Part shown: positions 1 through 12,583 of the stretch, piece after piece | Layout of the letters: each line of letters opens with the position of its first letter | Position numbering within the stretch: position 1 is the stretch's first letter | Assembly (NCBI RefSeq): GCF_024323335.1 | Contig: NC_066581.1 | Location: 439,308,281 to 439,372,280, forward strand | Direction: 5' to 3' | Length of the DNA stretch: 64,000 bases | DNA from: Lathyrus oleraceus | Taxonomy: Eukaryota; Streptophyta; Magnoliopsida; Fabales; Fabaceae | Made by a program: the position numbers and the translations under genes | The notes under the pieces: generated by a model | Databases searched by the model: none | What the model was told of the DNA's origin: nothing | What the model saw: only the letters and a program-made list of their open reading frames with translations

Positions 1-771
1 GCGATCATACCAGGTGATATCATCATTGGTGAGAGACATGAGTCTCTGAGACCACCGTAGACATCCCTTGTTCTCCTTGAAAGCAACTGTCTGCGGCAAG
101 TGCGAAATAAACCACTTGTACAGCAGGGGTAAACAGCAGACAATAACTCCTCCATTCTTCATATTCCTCAGATGCAAGGAGACATATGCATCACCCAACA
201 AGGTCGGAACCGGATTAAGGACTAAAAAGATCCTAATGGCATTCATGTCGACGAACTTGTCGAAGTTGGGAAACAACACCAATCCATAGATGAGTAACAC
301 AAATAGAGCCTCAAAGGCATCCTCACTCATGGCCTTCCCATAAAAGGTAGCTTGGGCAATGAGGAACTCGGAAGGAAAACCTTGAATTCCGCCTTTGGTA
401 GTCAGATTAGCTCTAATCAGATCTTCATCTATATGCAACAAGCTGGAAATCTCTCGAGCAGATGGAATACTCTCTAAGCCGCTGAACGGCACTTGATCCA
501 GAATCGGAATCCCAATAAGGTGAGAGTATTCTTCCAAAGTCGGCAACAACTGGAAGTCCGGAAATAAGAAGCAATGATAGAGCGGATCATAGAACTGAGC
601 CAGAGTGCTCATCAATCCCTCATCCACCTGAGTAGTCAACAGCGGCAGAAGCTTCCCATAGCGAGCTTTGAAACCCAAGGGATCTAATACATACGATGTC
701 AGATTCCTTAACTCTTTTACATCAGGCTGCTTGAAGCTGTATTTCTTTGTATACCTCTTTGGTCTTTCCAT
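1..771 (-). CDS. Ogre retrotransposon ORF1 protein (partial, runs off the left edge)
   Basis: Translation from the ATG at 771-769 stays open for all 257 codons to the window edge. It begins MERPKRYTKKYSFKQPDVKE and includes LTSYVLDPLGF, LLPLLTTQVDEGLMSTLAQF and a later LPQTVAFKENKG. I recognise this as the extra ORF that Ogre elements carry upstream of gag-pol; its function is unknown to me and no catalytic motif is visible. The start is chosen because it is the first ATG of the open frame and lies about 1 kb downstream (in element orientation) of the primer site and 5' LTR. With no stop in 771 bases, this copy looks younger than the other elements here. The rest of the element lies outside the window. 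Confidence 0.85.
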   Translation of the reverse strand, partial: MERPKRYTKKYSFKQPDVKELRNLTSYVLDPLGFKARYGKLLPLLTTQVDEGLMSTLAQFYDPLYHCFLFPDFQLLPTLEEYSHLIGIPILDQVPFSGLESIPSAREISSLLHIDEDLIRANLTTKGGIQGFPSEFLIAQATFYGKAMSEDAFEALFVLLIYGLVLFPNFDKFVDMNAIRIFLVLNPVPTLLGDAYVSLHLRNMKNGGVIVCCLPLLYKWFISHLPQTVAFKENKGCLRWSQRLMSLTNDDITWYDR

Positions 772-1769
772 GTCTGAAAATTTTGCAAATAACCCTTTAA
801 GTTCCTTGAAAATTTTCTTTTTTTTTGATGACATGAATGCGGATGAATGCGTGAATGCATGAATGTAACAAACACACTCAAGGATCAAGCAAAGCACACC
901 AAACAAAGGTCGTGGGAAAGCTCAATGTATCCCTAATATCAATCATCCATTTTGGTGGATTTAGGTTTTCACCTTATCGACACCCAAGTTCCATTGATAT
1001 TAACGGTACATGAACCGGTTCAGACATTCTTAATATCAACCAGCCGCTTTGATGGATTTAGGTTTTACACCTGATCCGGGATCCATTGATATTAACAATG
1101 TTTGAACGACTCAACCACGAATCATGGGTTTGTTGAGAGTCACGAGCATGGAGTCTCGGTTAAGAACCAACCAAAGGGAGTGTACTAGGGTTTAAACCTG
1201 CCAGACATGTTCTATCAGAGGTTCCCATAATCATCGTTCCATCTTTCGAATATTATCGGAGGAACGAATACTCGTATTCCAAGAATATTCTCAAGAGAAA
1301 CTCTTATGAGTGTAGTATCGCGTAACAATCATATCAGAACTGACATCTGAACGACCTCCGCACTACGGTCCTAAAAATAGGCCAAGATGGGTTTGGTAAA
1401 CTAAGGTCCTTGGCTTCTGCGGCACATGATTGAAAGAATAATGCCTATCCACAAATAACTTGTGTGACATTATTAATCCAACATGACCTCCACCAAGTGA
1501 ATGGTCTCGCAAGTCAACTGGCTAAGGACTACTCCACACCAGTCGACAAGACTATGCCATTCTCCTATCCTAGAATGCACTCGAGTTCGGGTATAGAACT
1601 CATCTCACAGATCACCAAAGCAAACAGCAATGTATATCAAGCAATTCACACATTACAATCAATACAGTGATCCCAAATCGTACAAAAATATGTCAAATGA
1701 CAAATAATAATATATCACAACAAGGGTGAAAAGTAGGCAATACCACCAGGGATTCTGGTGAGAGAGTTA
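772..1769 (-). other. Ogre 5' leader (untranslated) between primer site and ORF1
   Basis: No coding frame seen. The stretch at about 890-1660 is closely similar to 57660-58290, the leader of the other Ogre-like element, including the shared phrase caccaaacaaaggtc and a repeated block about a missing gene-free sequence ending in actcatctcaca. The similarity shows that the two elements belong to one lineage. Confidence 0.7.
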
Positions 1770-1790
1770 TTCTCCCCAGCAGAGTCGCCA
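1770..1790 (-). other. Primer binding site of the left Ogre element
   Basis: On the minus strand the site reads TGGCGACTCTGCTGGGGAGA, six bases inside the LTR end. This is the arginine-tRNA-type primer site known from Ogre elements. It fixes the orientation (minus) and the inner edge of the 5' LTR. Confidence 0.8.
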
Positions 1791-1796
1791 CTTTTC

Positions 1797-4700
1797 TGTA
1801 GCGGTGTATTCGTCGCTAAATGATCTATCGATTAAACCATAAGCTAAGAGATACATTGAAATTTCGAGTCGCCACCGCACTTTTATTTATCCAAAGGACT
1901 GGCTAAAAAGCGAACAAAAGCCTAAGAAGTTTTACACGTAGAAAACTAATAAAAAGATCAGAGATTCTGGGTAAGGGGTAAATTACGCAATGGGAAGGTG
2001 TTAGGCACCCAATACGTCCTAGGTACTCCTAGGGAGCCCTTTTCACACTTGTTGTACTAAATTGTTATTTGTTATGACAAAAGTATTGTGCAAACATGAT
2101 TGGGATGATGAGAAAAGAATATACATTTTTTATTGGGTTATTGTGTTAATTATATTTTTTTTTGTGTTCGAACGGATGAACCCGCTGCCTACGTACCTTC
2201 CATCAAAGGTAAGGATCAAAACGCCGTAGTTCGGCTAAAAGATTTCCAAAAGTGGGTTAGGTTCAATTTTAAACACAAACCCTAGGTCTTACGTTATCCA
2301 CGGGAGAAAACTCAACCTTATACAAACAACAACGTCCACCATGTGAGAACAGCTTCAACTTGCCAGGGAGGGGTTAACCCTATAATAGGCAAGGAAGACT
2401 TACAATTCAATCACTAAAGACAGAAGGTGAGATTAACATCAACCACTAAGATAAATCAAACCTATAGCTCATGTATGAAAGGATTAATGGACAAAGCCAA
2501 AACAAGTGAATGAGTGAAGTTACTGATTATGATTATGAAAATGGAGTCAAAGTATGATTAAGATTAATTCAAGGAAGTATTATGAAATGAGTTTGAAAAA
2601 AGTCAAGGACTTGAGTCCAGGTTTTTAGTTAAAAAACATGAAAATGTTTGCACAACACTTATGTCAAATTTGAACGATGAAGTGTGAAAAGGTTTAGGAC
2701 ATAATGAATGATGAATGGATGAAGATGGAAAGTAAAACTTCTTAGAAGGTTCACTTCTTGAAATCATATGGCAGATGATTCAAGTGTGTCCTTTGGAATA
2801 GCAATGGATAATAATAAACAAACAAAGCAAAGAAAAGCGGGTACCGGATGCCAATCAATGGTCTTATACCAATCTCCTAAAACAGAACGGGATATCAGAA
2901 GCCACTCAATGGACTTACACTAATCTCCTCAAACAAAGAAATAAAAAGCGGATACCGGATACCAATAGATGGATTTACACCAATCTCCTAAAACAGAACA
3001 GGATATCAGATGCCACTCAATGGACTTACACTAATCTCCTCAGAAGAAAACAAAAATGAAACATGGGAATCAACTGCCAATCTATCTGGACTTAGGTTAA
3101 CTCCACAGTATGGTCCTAGGAAATCCAATGCCACATTACAGGGACTTACAATGGATCCTCACATACAAGAACAAAAGCAACAATATGATCACAGGAATGC
3201 AAATGCCAACTTACAGGGACTTATAATTGCAACCTCTCACACAAACAGATAAACAAACTATGATCACAGGAAAGCAGATGCCAACTTACAGGGACTTATA
3301 ACTGCAACCTCACATACAACAAACAGATCAAATTATGATCACAGGACAACAGATGCCAACTTACAAGGACTTATAACTGTATCCTCACATACAAACAGAT
3401 AAAACAGAAGATATGAGTGACCAATGAGGTCTTACACTCTATCCTTCCATATCATAGGAGCAAATGCCAAAGAAATGGACTTACAATTGTCCTCAATGGG
3501 CAAACAACAATAACAAAAGTCACACAGACAAATGGAATGATCATGCACTAATGGCAATTGATGATGATGATAAATGCATAACATACAGGCAAACAAGCGC
3601 ACATGAAGCAATCAATCAATCAATGAATATCAGACAGCACACTCTATAGCCAAAACAAGGGGGCTCACACAAGAGGGTTTGACTTTGAAAGTCCACTGTA
3701 ATAGGTAAAGGTCGCTCTTAACCTTGCCATTGAGAGGCTAAGGTGAAGCAGATGAAAAGGAGATGAGGGGTGTGCCTCATTGCTTCTATCTCAGATCAGA
3801 GAGAGCATCAAAGAAAGTGTGGGAGTTCAGAAAGTAGGAACTCTCTCCACATTATTGACTCGATTAGATCTTGGGTATTTATCTCAATGCTTCAACCATG
3901 TAATGGGAGCAAAGAGAGGACACACTGAATAGTGGGGGATAGATTACTTATCCCTACCTTCCACCAATTGCCTTACTTGAAGGACTTTTCCTGCTTGGGA
4001 CAATTTAAACACACACAAGCATTGCCTCTTAAGGAGGACTTCAGACAGTTTGCCCGGTCAAATAACAGACCGGGTCTCCAGACTACATGAAGAAGAAAGG
4101 TTTATACCTCAAAGAAAATGCTAAATAGCAAAGCAAGCAAGTTCAAAGAACTTAAGCAACTAAAGTACCTGAAAAAGTCAAACTTATTAGTAAACAAGTC
4201 AACAGTTCAAACCAAAAGAAATGGATAAACAATAGTCAACCATAAACAGAGGTGCCAAGGCACAAAGCCAAACTCATATGAGTCACACCTACAAAACAAG
4301 GGTCAGCACAATATATAATCCAACTCAATCAAATTTGAATGACCTTTGAGGCATTGGTGCTTAACCTGAAACAATAGCTCAATTGTAAGCTTAAAAGACC
4401 ACTAGGACTAGCCTAGGGTCAAAGATGAAGGAAAAAAGTCAAACAGCAAAGGAAGGTCAACCCAATTCATGTTCAAACATTTAAGAAGTAATCTCAATTG
4501 GATTCATAATCAAATCATGCATCAATATCATTTTATACACAAAACAATACAAAGCATGGCAATAAGAAGCATAAATAGGTCAACAGCAAGACTTCATTCA
4601 AAAGTCAAACCAAACATTCTAAAAAATTATCAAATAAATCACACTCAATCCTAACATCTAGCATGGTAAGCATGTCAAATTTCATTGCATTTGGATGAGA

Positions 4701-7700
4701 GGAAGGCAGTCAATTAAAATCAAGAAGTCAAACCAAATTCAAACATGCACAATGAAGGTCAACAAACATGGGTCAACTTCAAAAAATCATATCAAATTGA
4801 AAACAGAAGAGAAATGAATGAGATTAACACCAATGCAAAGCTCAAGATGTCTAGTTATCACATATGAAATTTCATGGTCATACAATAAGATGTGAGAATT
4901 TCACAAAAGATTTGGCAATGTGTATCACAAAAAGTCAACAATTGACTAGGCAGGGAAGAAAATTCACAATCAAATGGAAAACAGCAAGATTAATTCCAGG
5001 AAAATTCATACACAAACTAGACATGTGATAGATGATTCATGCAAAATTTCAAGTGATTTGGAGGCCAGGAGACATGTGAACAAAAATCAAGAAAAGGCAC
5101 ATCATTGGTGTGACACAAAATTGTCACACCCTACTTCAAAAATTTGTAACTCACAAACCACAAATGAGAAATGTATAAACTCTACATGGAAACAAAGGTC
5201 AATGTGTCTAGTTTCACCACAAACAATTTCAAGACCAAAGGATGCAACATGAGTATTTCACAAAAGGAATGGCACAATGTATCAATTTGGCATACATGTT
5301 AGGAAACCAATTATCAATTAAAATCCAGCCAATGAAAAATTAATTAAAAATCACAATTAAATACTAGACACATTCATGAACATGATGGAAAAAGCCTCAT
5401 GATTTTTGGACTTGAATTGAGGAAGAAATGAATTGTTGAAGTTGAGTGATATTTGAAACAAAAATGAACAAATTGCATGGCATAAATGGTCAACACAAAG
5501 GTCAGCGTGGCATTTTTGAAATTCAGGGCATTACTAATCAAAACGCCCGCGTTTCACACGGCCAAACGAAATAACCTGATTGGCTCTCCCTCAATGGAAC
5601 AGTAACAATACCAACATCAGCCAATGGCATTCGAGATTCCTGGGCAACTAGGGTTTATCACAAGGGTTTATGCAGCTGGGCATCGTGAACATCATCATCA
5701 TGCAATCATCCAACATAAAATTCAACAGCAACAAGCATACAGCATGGCCATGTAACAACATCATCATGCAACATTAATCAACAACGAAACACACATAAAC
5801 ATGGGAATTCTGGGCAGATTTAGAGGCATGAACAAACAGGGTATCACCACCTTCATCAAAATCAACCATGAACAATTTCTCCAGAAAACGATAATAAGCA
5901 TACCAAAAGCTTCAACAACACAAATACAAGCATAATATAACATCCATTTTCTCCAATTCAACATGACCAAACCAAATCGAGGAAAAATACATTTGTACAC
6001 AAAAATGAAAATCGAGCTTTATCACAACATAGTTCACCATTTAGCACGATTCAAATTGCAATGGAACAAGCATGGAAAGACCTTTCATAAACATAGCATA
6101 GCATGGAGAAAGAAGGAATTCGAAAATTTACTTGTTTTTGAAGCAAGTTGTAAAACAGTGGTTCTTTGAGTGATTTAAGTGCAAACAGGTGAAGATGATG
6201 CTTTGGAGTGATGAATCCTTGAGGCCCTTTAGCTCAACCACGCTTGAAAATGCTCAGCTCATGTTTTGCCATTGTTAGTTCTTGAGGAAAAACAGAACCA
6301 GGAAAGGCTGTGCAGATGACTATTGATGATTCAAAATGTTTCACAAGGTTGGCTAAATGATGAAGGATGCAAGGGTTGCTCGAGTTCTTTGAATGGTTGT
6401 GCAGAATTTTGTCCTCGAGCCAAATGCAAAATGTGAGAGTGTGAGGTTTTGGTCTGTGGCTGCTGTGTCTCTAGGGTTGGAATGAGCTGAGAAAGAGCTT
6501 TTATGTGACTGTTTATCCTTGCTAATCCATGTGCTAAGCTAGTTTTGTTTAATGAAGACCAATTGCCAAAATTGCTAATTATGTACAAATGAACATGGAG
6601 GTGCAAAGCTGTACGAGCTGGGCCTCAAACAGGCTGTAAACAGACCATGTTTTTGCTGTTTGAACTCTGCACACAAAATGTTGTCCTTGTTTTACTCTTT
6701 TCAAACCATTTGCAAAAAATACCAACTTTGCATCTTTGCACAAAATGATGGTGCAATGGTGTTATGAACATGATTTAGGACTTGGAGCAAGTTTCAAATA
6801 TGATTTAAAACATTTCCCAATTGGCCAAAGTGAGAAAAAGTCAAAGAATCAAAAAGTCAATGGTTGGTCAAACTTGGTTTTTAAATGAAATAGGTCCAAA
6901 AATGCCATTTTGATTGGCAAGGTTTTGATGAATGAAATTTATATTTTTGGAAAGAGGAGGAAAAATGTGGTTTGTAGGAAAAAACCCCACCAAATTTGGC
7001 CTTATGGTTTGAGAGATATGGCTCTTTGAAGTTCACAAATTTCTGAAATTGAATTGATCATATTTTGACAACCATACATGGGATTTGAGAGTTCTTGGAC
7101 TTTTTGAAAATGGGAGAACAAGATATTCAACTTTCATGTTGGGCAAAAATTCATTTGAAGCTTGTATCATGATGTAAGTTGAGGATCAAGAAGTTTCCAT
7201 TTTTGGCAGTTGAAATTACAGGTCCACTTGCTATTTTGGGAAATTTCTGATTTTACTTCATTTTCTTCCATGATGAGGTTTGACATGATAGATGAGGCTT
7301 ATATGAGCATGAATGAACTCCTTCAAATCAATTCTATCCATCAAATCACTGATTAAATCCACAGTTGACCAAGTTTGACTTTTCTAGGGTTTTGGATGAC
7401 TGGAGCATTTCTGATGAATTCCAAACCCTAATTCCTTGAGAACTCGACTTCAAATGATGTCCCAAGTTATATGAACTCTTGATTATTGATCATGGTGCCC
7501 AAATTCTGCAAGAATGGCCACCATCCACTGCTTTGACTGACTGTTGACTGTCTTTGACCTAATTGCTGATGATTGCTTCAACTGCAAGCAACAAGGTTAG
7601 AATGACAATATTTTTGTACTTTTGAATGATAAACATATGAAAGCAAAGATACACAAATGCAAAGTATGCTTGGTGATCAAGAAATCAACCCACAAGGCAA

Positions 7701-7804
7701 CCTACCCACCAGGAGGGGACAGAGGCATGCAATGATCCTTGAGGTTATGATATGATATGATATGGGCCATGAGGGATCTTAGGGCCCAAAATTGGGGTCT
7801 TACA
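1797..7804 (-). mobile_element. 5' LTR of the left Ogre element (6,008 bp)
   Basis: Bounded by TG (1797) next to the primer site and by ...ggggtcttaca (7804), so on the minus strand it starts TGTAAGACCCC and ends in CA. Length fits the unusually long LTRs of Ogre. It contains no convincing gene; short ORFs inside are chance. The 3' partner LTR is outside the window, so age cannot be estimated. Insertion appears to be within a second LTR (7805-9700). Confidence 0.7.
2838..3445. repeat. Short tandem repeats inside the Ogre LTR
   Basis: Two related repeat series follow each other: units around gccactcaatggacttacac (about 2840-3040) and units around atgccaacttacagggactt (about 3080-3400, at least four copies of roughly 60-75 bp). 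Copies are imperfect. They lie wholly within the LTR. Confidence 0.7.
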
Positions 7805-9700
7805 CATGGCACAAAAACACGGAATTCACATGCGAACAAAACAAAATGGATCTAAGCATGCCTGGGAACGAAAATCAAACAAGCTTCATCGTGTTCTTGC
7901 ACATTCATCATCATCATGAACAAAAAGTTACAGAAATGCATAAACCATATATGGATCGAATCAGCGTTCAACATAGATCAACAATATAACCTTGATTTGT
8001 CCTAATTCTATGCATGGCAAGAGATTCGATCAAAAGAAGTTTTGTCATCAAGATTTTAAACTAGCATAACTTGCTCAAAACCTAATGGATTCACGCGATT
8101 CAAGTTGCAGAATGATCTACGTAACCAGATCTACCAAAGGCACATGCTAATTTCAAGAATTGAGATGGTTGAATTCCTACCTCTTGGAGATGCAGATCCT
8201 GTTATCGTGCTCTTCAAGCCTTGAAAGTGTAAAACAGATAGCCTGTGATGATGAGGAAGATGTATGGAATCAACAATTCAGCTCGAAACCTCTTGGATTA
8301 GCCTGGATCTTCAACTGCCATGTGCAAGCTCAAGATGCAACAACCACGATTTAGCCAAGTTCTTCCACAATTCTTCTTCAACAGTTGTTCAATAGTACCT
8401 GCAAGTGAAGATCAACACGAGAGAGAGCACAAAGAATGAAGAATTTTGAAGAACCAAGTGAAAAAAGTTTGGAAAATTTTGAGAGAATTTAGAGAATTTT
8501 TGATTTGGATCTAAGATTGTGATTGTGGATTTCGGTTTTCTGTTATGATTAGGACTATATAGTCCTTGTTAATCACCTGTTAAACATGATTAGCAACAAA
8601 TGCAATTGGATTAGTGGATGAAGCTTGTTATGCAATTTGGCAAAATTGCCCTTTCTCAATTAGAACCAATGGAACAGTGCACAACTAGTTTAAGCAAACC
8701 CAATTTTCTGTTTAAAAGCTATTGGAATTGATTTGGCATAAAAATCATGTGTATTTTTCAAATTCACTATTTTTCCCACCAAAATGCAAAATGGTTCACT
8801 TGAAAAATAACCTTTTTATGTGATGATTTTTGATGAAATGTGATGATGGATTATGATAGTATATGTCAAATAGAATTTGCTCAAAGAAACCTCACTCAAT
8901 TTGGCCAAATGGTTTGAAAGTTATGCCTCCTTGAAGTTCAACTTTTCTTGAAAATGATTTGATTATAACTTGCCAACCATAAATGAGAAATGAGTGTTCT
9001 TGGACTTTTTGGAAAGGCAAGAGCAAGATCTTCAACTTTCATGTTGGACAAATTTTGATTTGAAGCTTTCTTGATGATGTAATTTTGAGGAGAAGAACTT
9101 TCCATTTTTGGCAGTTGAAAATTACAGGTCCTTGCTATTTTTGGGAAACTTTTTGTCTGACCTCCAATTCCTCAATGATGATGTTTGACATGTTATATGA
9201 GGCTTATATGGACATGAATAAGATCCCTCAAACCATTTCCCACCTTCAAATCACTGATTAAATGCATAGTTGACCACATTTGACTTTGCTAGGGTTTTGG
9301 TTGACTGAGCCATGTTCTGATGAATTTCAAGCCTCTACCACTTGAAATCTTGATTCCACATGATGTCACAACTCATATGAATCTCTCATGAATTATCATG
9401 GTGCCTAAATTCTTCAGAATGGCCACCATCTATTGCTCAATGAATGACTTGACTGTTTGACTGTTGATTGCTTCAGCTGCAAGTAACATGGTTAGATGAC
9501 AGTATTTTTATACTTTTGGTTAGTAAACAAATGAAAAGCAATGATATACAAATGCTAGACATGCTTGGTGATCAAGAACCACACTCACAAGGTAACCCAT
9601 CCACTAAGAGGCAAGCAGAGGTGCACAATGATCCTTGAGGCAATGATATGATATGATATGATGCCATAAGGGATCTTAGGGCAAAAATTGGGGTCTTACA
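7805..9700 (-). mobile_element. LTR fragment of a second, related Ogre element
   Basis: This stretch ends in ...aattggggtcttaca (9700), the same terminus as the neighbouring LTR (7804), and its last 800 bases parallel 7000-7804 (for example gcagttgaaa..tacaggtcc and the tgatatgatatgat run). Sequence divergence is clear, so it is a related family member and not a recent copy. The inner part of this LTR is missing at 7805, where the left Ogre LTR begins, so I infer that the left element inserted into it. Confidence 0.6.
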
Positions 9701-10332
9701 AAGGTTACCAACCGTTGAGGTTCGACTTTCCAAATGAAGACATCATGTTTATCAGAGACTTCACTATGTCAGGCTTCGAGGTAAGGCCTGAGGAAGGCCC
9801 TAAACCAGGATCGCGATGAACGCTCTTGTTCGATGGTGCTTCTAATGCTCGAGGCCATGGTATAGGTGTTGTTATCACTTCTCCAACAGGTTTCCACCTT
9901 CCATTTATTGCTAAATTGTGTTTTGATTGCACCAACAATATGGCAGAATATGAGGCATGTATCTACGGTTTAGAGGCGGTAATCGACTTGAGGATCAAGA
10001 TTCTCGAGGTATTTGGTGATTCAGCTCTGGTAATCAGTCAGGCGAAAGGGGATTGGGAGACTTGGGATAGCAAGTTGATACCCTACAAAAAGCACATTAG
10101 AAAACCGATACCCTATTTTGATGAAATCTCTTTTCATCATATTTCTAGGGAAGAAAATCAGTTAGCGGACGCTCTAGCCACGTTGGCATCTATGTTCAAA
10201 GTCAAATGGAAGAATCAAGCACCATCCATCCAGATTGACCACTTAGATGAACCAGCACATTGTCTAGAAATTGAGACTGATCCTGACGATAAGCCTTGGT
10301 TCTATGACATAAAAACATTTCTGGAGAAATAG
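9701..10332 (+). pseudogene. Ogre polyprotein fragment: end of RT region and RNase H
   Basis: Reading frame 9703 onward begins GYQPLRFDFPNEDIMFIRDF, directly at the LTR end (9700), so the upstream gag-protease-RT part has been cut away by the insertion to the left. The RNase H domain starts at FDGASNARGHGIG (Asp of the catalytic set), followed by EYEACIYGLEA (Glu), FGDSALVI (Asp) and LADALATLA (Asp), so all catalytic acidic residues are present. A TGA at 9817-9819 stands where a Trp codon is expected, and a TAG at 10330-10332 breaks the frame before the integrase. The frame itself is unshifted and continues into the next entry. Confidence 0.85.
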
Positions 10333-11568
10333 CAATATCCCGAGGGTATATCCATTACCGATAAGAAAGCTCTAAGAAGACTCTCTTCCAAGTTCTTCCT
10401 AAACGTTGATGTACTATACAAAAGGAATTATGATTCTGTACTGCTCAGATGTGTGGATAGACACGAAACTAGTACAATCATACAGTCCATACACGAAGAT
10501 TGCGAGGGTGTACATGCAAAGGGCCATGCTATGGCCAAGAAGATCCTTAGGGTTGGTTATTATTGGACGACAATGGAGGTTGATTGCTACAATTTTGTGA
10601 AAAAATGCCATAAGTTCCAGATATATGGTGACAAGATCTTCGTGCCACCAACTCCATTGAATGTTCTAACTTCTCCACGACCATTTTCTATGTGGGGCAT
10701 CGATATGATTGGGATGATAGAGCCCAAAGCTTCAAATGGACATTGATTCATCCTAGTCGTTGTTGATTACTTCACAAAATGGGTCGAAGCTACTTCATAT
10801 GCTAATGTCACTCGACAAGTGGTTACTCGGTTTATCAAGAAAGAGATAATCTGCCGCTATGGGATACCTAGCAAGATCATCACTGACAACGCCAATAACC
10901 TCAACAACACTATGATGAGAGAGTTGTGCAAAGAATTTAAGAGTGAGCACCACAAATCTTCATCATACCGGCCCAAGATGAACGGCGTTGTAGAAGCAGC
11001 TAACAAAAATATCAAGAGAATCGTCCAGAAGATGGTCAAGACCTAAAAGGACTGGCATGATATGTTACCATTTGCTCTGCACGGTTACAGAACCTCAGTC
11101 TGCACATCCACTAGGGCAACTCCATATTCATTGGTGTATGGGATGGAAGCTGTCCTACCAATCGAAGTCGAGATACCTTCACTTAGAGTCATCATGGAAG
11201 CTAATCTTGATGAAGCTGAGTGGGTTCAATCTCGGTATGACTAGCTGAATCTGATCGAAGAAACACGTTTAACAACCGTCTATCATGGTCAACTATACCA
11301 AAGACGTCTCAAACGAGCTTTTGACAAGAAGGTTCTTCCCCGTGAGTACCACACTGGAGAACTCGTGCTCAAAAGGTATTCTCTTATTCACTCGGACCCG
11401 CGAGGAAAATGGACTCCCAACTATGAGGGACCTTTCATCGTTAAAAAGGCCCTCTCAGGTGGGTCTCTAATCCTCACAACAATGGATGGGGAAGATTTGC
11501 CTTTGCCAGTGAAAGAAGACATAGTCAAAAAATATTATGCCTTAAAAGAAATGATGAAAGCCCGCTAG
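10333..11568 (+). pseudogene. Ogre integrase relic (same frame as the RNase H)
   Basis: Continues in the frame of the RNase H. The zinc-binding part has HEDCEGVHAKGH and the CHKFQ cysteine; the core has GIDMIG, IITDNANN and GVVEAANK, i.e. the D, D, E catalytic residues. The C-terminal part includes WHDMLPFALHGYRTSV, RGKWTPNYEGPF and ends at a TAG (11566-11568). Nonsense codons at 10744 (TGA, from an Arg or similar codon), 11044 (TAA) and 11242 (TAG) interrupt it, but no frameshift is needed, so the decay is by point mutation only. It matches the integrase piece at 55278-56013 over the shared region. Confidence 0.88.
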
Positions 11569-12570
11569 ATTAATCTCCACAAAGTTGATCTAGGCAAAAA
11601 TGGCTATCCCGATCGACCAAAAAATGAATTGTCCATGCAAAAGTTAGGGAACACATATGAAGCTCACTGAGTCGAAAACCCGAAAGGGCGGCTTAGGCAA
11701 AAAGGAGCATCCCAGTGGACGAAATGAATTGAAATGTCCAGGAAGAAGTTAGGGATAAAGGCATTGACTATGATCCTTGAGCCCATATGCTACAAACTAG
11801 ATAGCAGAGGGTCAAGGACCGATCCAATCACCGTCAGCCGAAGCAAGATTTTTGGATTCAGATTGTATGGTAGACTAAGGCCAATGTTGTAATCAATGGA
11901 GAAAAATATACAAAAATATTTCCCGTTGCCATTTCAATTATTTTTTCAATTTTTGCAACATCCTCATTAAGGGTGTCTACATCCCTGTACTCACCATATG
12001 TACAGATTTCATATCAATAAAATTCAGTTATTCCATCAAACATTTTCTTCTGTGTTTTGTATGCAAAATAATTGACTTGTCTTCATCACATAATGCTTTA
12101 AAATTTCGGGGAATAACAAAAAGCTACACTAAAGAGAAACACTTTGCATTACTGTTAAAACCCGATAAACCTGAAAGATGATCAGTGACTCAATAAAAAA
12201 TGTTTTTTGTTTGAACGCCTGCGACACTCAATTGGCTGGGATGCCATGCTGGTTCCAGCATTTCAGTGTTCCTTAATAGGCAAAGATTCCTTAATAGCAG
12301 TGTTGACCTCACGATAATTATTTTTCGATGACGACTCAGAGTCCCCATCGCAATAAAGACTCACATCCCTACAAATGACAAATAAGCCAACAAACATGCA
12401 TCATAAAAAATAAGCATACATCATGCACCACATATATCATCTTCCCTACATTGGTGATAGAACTTCAACCACCTGTTCAGGAAAATTTCGGGCACGACGA
12501 TATTTAATCCCCTTCCACCTCGAAAACCTGAAAAGCTCCCGCAATTCTTGTATTTAGGTCCAAGAAGATT
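11569..12570 (+). other. Ogre 3' untranslated region
   Basis: No coding frame. It begins with the block gatctaggcaaaaatggcta, whose reverse complement has a clear counterpart at about 55080-55230 downstream of the other integrase relic, so it is the shared 3' UTR of the lineage. The last 400 bases before the polypurine tract show nothing I recognise. Confidence 0.65.
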
Positions 12571-12583
12571 AAATAGGGGTAGT
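12571..12583 (+). other. Polypurine tract of the plus-strand Ogre
   Basis: The sequence aaataggggtag stands immediately before the LTR start tgttgtaccctaaaa. A comparable aataggggcagc precedes the LTR of the element at 51197-60101 (minus strand). This site primes plus-strand DNA synthesis. Confidence 0.65.

Noticed and set aside
2838..3445. Possible CRISPR-like spaced repeats
   Set aside because: Units are degenerate and contiguous, inside a plant LTR; no constant repeat with unique spacers.
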